Source of the DNA: Qipengyuania sp. SS22
Lineage (GTDB): Bacteria; Pseudomonadota; Alphaproteobacteria; Sphingomonadales; Sphingomonadaceae
Length of the DNA stretch: 64,000 bases
Direction: 5' to 3'
Assembly (NCBI RefSeq): GCF_025736935.1
Contig: NZ_CP107048.1
Coordinates: 930,001-994,000 of the forward strand
Of the stretch, positions 62,801 to 64,000 are shown one piece after another. The translations under genes were made by a program, and so were the position numbers. A model generated the notes under the pieces. That model was not told the DNA's origin. It did no database searches and was given only the letters and a program-made list of their open reading frames with translations. Position 1 is the stretch's first letter. Every line of letters begins with the position of its first letter.

Positions 62801-64000
62801 CAGAACAGCACCCAGGTGATCGCGGCGACGAGCCCGAGGAGCATCACCAGCGCATAGCTATAGAGGTATCCGGTCTGGAACCGGCGGGCGCCCACAGCGC
62901 CCTTTTCGACCACCCATGCGACGCCATTGGGGCCGAAGCGATCGATCGTGCCGACATCGCCGAGTTTCCAGAACTGACGGCCGAGCCAGAAGGCCGGCAC
63001 CACGAAAAGGAAATGGTAGAGCTCGTCGAAATACCACTTGTTGTAGAGGAAGCGGTAAACCGGGCCGAGCTGTTTGGCCGTCTTGCCGGGAATGCTGGTG
63101 TCCTTGATATAGGCCAGCCAGGCAACGAACAGGCCGATCACCATCACGATGAAGGCGGCGTATTTCACGAGATAGGGCACACCGTGCATCGCGTGGATCA
63201 GCGGCTCGTTATAGAAGATCGCGCTGCCCCAGAATGCGGCATCGTCGAGGAATGTGGGCGCGAAAATCTGCCCTGCCAGCACCGCCCCGATCGACAACAC
63301 GCCGAGCGGGATCAGCATCGTCAGCGGGCTTTCATGCGGGTGATAGCCACCGGTGGTGTCCTCGCCCGCTTCCGCCGGGGTTTTATGCACTCTGTGCTGG
63401 ATATGCTCGCTCTCGATCCAGCGCGGCTTGCCCCAGAAGGTGAGGAACATCAGTCGCCAGCTGTAGAAGCTGGTCAGCAGCGCGGCAAAGGTGCCCATCC
63501 AGAAAGCGAAATTGCCCAGTTCGGTCCCGCGGCCATAGGCCACTTCGAGGATCGCATCCTTCGACCAGAAGCCGGCAAAGCCTGCGCCCAGATGATAGAT
63601 GCCCACGCCGGTGATCGCCAGCGTACCCATCATCATCGCCCAGAAGGTCAGCGGGATGTGTTTCCGCAGCTGGCCGTAATAGCGCATGTCCTGTTCATGG
63701 TGCATTGCGTGAATGACCGAGCCCGCGCCCAGGAACAGCAGCGCCTTGAAGAAGGCGTGCGTAAACAGGTGGAACATTGCACCGCCATAGGCACCGACAC
63801 CCGCGGCAAAGAACATGTAGCCGAGCTGCGAACAGGTTGAATAGGCGATCACGCGCTTGATGTCCCACTGCACCGTGCCGACGGTGGCGGCGAAGATGCA
63901 GGTGGCGGCGCCGACGAAGGTCACCATGGCCAGCGCAACCGGAGCGGTTTCGAACATGGGGCTCAGGCGGCAAACCATAAACACGCCAGCGGTCACCATG
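62800..64000 (-). CDS. nuoL: NADH-quinone oxidoreductase subunit L, C-terminal part
   Basis: Third antiporter-like subunit, with the long lateral helix that spans complex I. Only the last 399 or so residues lie in the window; the gene runs off the right end (the ATG at 63997-63999 is an internal codon). Visible motifs are [21 protein letters not shown] (around 43-63 of the fragment), [29 protein letters not shown] (split over 75-103) and the long C-terminal region with [14 protein letters not shown]. The rest of the nuo operon should lie beyond the window. Confidence 0.96.
   Translation of the reverse strand, partial: MVTAGVFMVCRLSPMFETAPVALAMVTFVGAATCIFAATVGTVQWDIKRVIAYSTCSQLGYMFFAAGVGAYGGAMFHLFTHAFFKALLFLGAGSVIHAMHHEQDMRYYGQLRKHIPLTFWAMMMGTLAITGVGIYHLGAGFAGFWSKDAILEVAYGRGTELGNFAFWMGTFAALLTSFYSWRLMFLTFWGKPRWIESEHIQHRVHKTPAEAGEDTTGGYHPHESPLTMLIPLGVLSIGAVLAGQIFAPTFLDDAAFWGSAIFYNEPLIHAMHGVPYLVKYAAFIVMVIGLFVAWLAYIKDTSIPGKTAKQLGPVYRFLYNKWYFDELYHFLFVVPAFWLGRQFWKLGDVGTIDRFGPNGVAWVVEKGAVGARRFQTGYLYSYALVMLLGLVAAITWVLF

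Noticed and set aside
1-64000. CRISPR arrays, insertion sequences, rRNA genes, prophage genes
   Set aside because: None found: no regularly spaced repeats, no transposase or integrase motifs, and no rRNA-like sequence.

Overview
The window is a GC-rich, gene-dense chromosomal segment of an alphaproteobacterium, most likely a sphingomonad of the Erythrobacteraceae type (Erythrobacter, Altererythrobacter or Qipengyuania). The evidence is the order dusB-ntrB-ntrC-ntrY-ntrX-hfq-hflX, a fused ispDF, an Hfq built of two Sm domains, pdhA/pdhB with a lipoyl domain on pdhB, ftsB next to pdhA, the block nuoL-nuoM-nuoN-birA-coaX-rnj-DUF1467, and a lexA promoter with the alphaproteobacterial GTTC-N7-GTTC operator. 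I see no rRNA, CRISPR array, insertion sequence, integrase or prophage. The one tRNA, tRNA-Arg(CCT), has a second copy of its 3' end nearby.

Layout. 1-9469: mazG tail, then a minus-strand nitrogen and RNA regulation block (dusB, ntrBC, ntrYX, hfq, hflX). 9552-15969: isoprenoid gene ispDF, a secreted unknown, pncC, ratA, lipA, carbonic anhydrase, a NYN/OST-HTH predicted RNase and a periplasmic TPR protein. 16273-25351: gyrA, a YhhN membrane protein, trmFO, an EF-hand protein, a phytoene-synthase-like protein, pdhB, pdhA, ftsB. 25524-30490: tyrosine catabolism (hppD plus a VOC protein), an MscS channel, a haloalkane dehalogenase coupled to an MFS transporter, and tRNA-Arg. 30529-36000: DUF1178, nitrilase, glutaredoxin, Hsp20 (with a sigma-32-like promoter), pyrG, secG, tpiA. 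36180-44713: ppiD, then trpE, a lipoprotein and a peptidase inserted before trpG-trpD-trpC, then lexA. 44707-49881: comEC, gltX, gltA and a small membrane protein. 49882-56354: the least understood part, with a histidine-kinase-like protein lacking its phosphoacceptor histidine, two proteins of unknown function, and a divergent 874-residue membrane-anchored coiled-coil protein. 56355-64000: DUF1467, RNase J, coaX, birA and the nuoN, nuoM, nuoL end of the complex I operon.

Most of the window is core metabolism and information processing. Genes are packed tightly. Same-strand neighbours often overlap by 1-4 bases (ATGA, GTGA or TGATG junctions, implying translational coupling), and three convergent pairs interlock their stop codons in a four-base overlap. 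The best candidates for something new are the 49882-56354 cluster, the asymmetric tandem Hfq, the interrupted trp operon and the tRNA-Arg repeat. All functional statements rest on reading motifs in the sequence; no database search was run.
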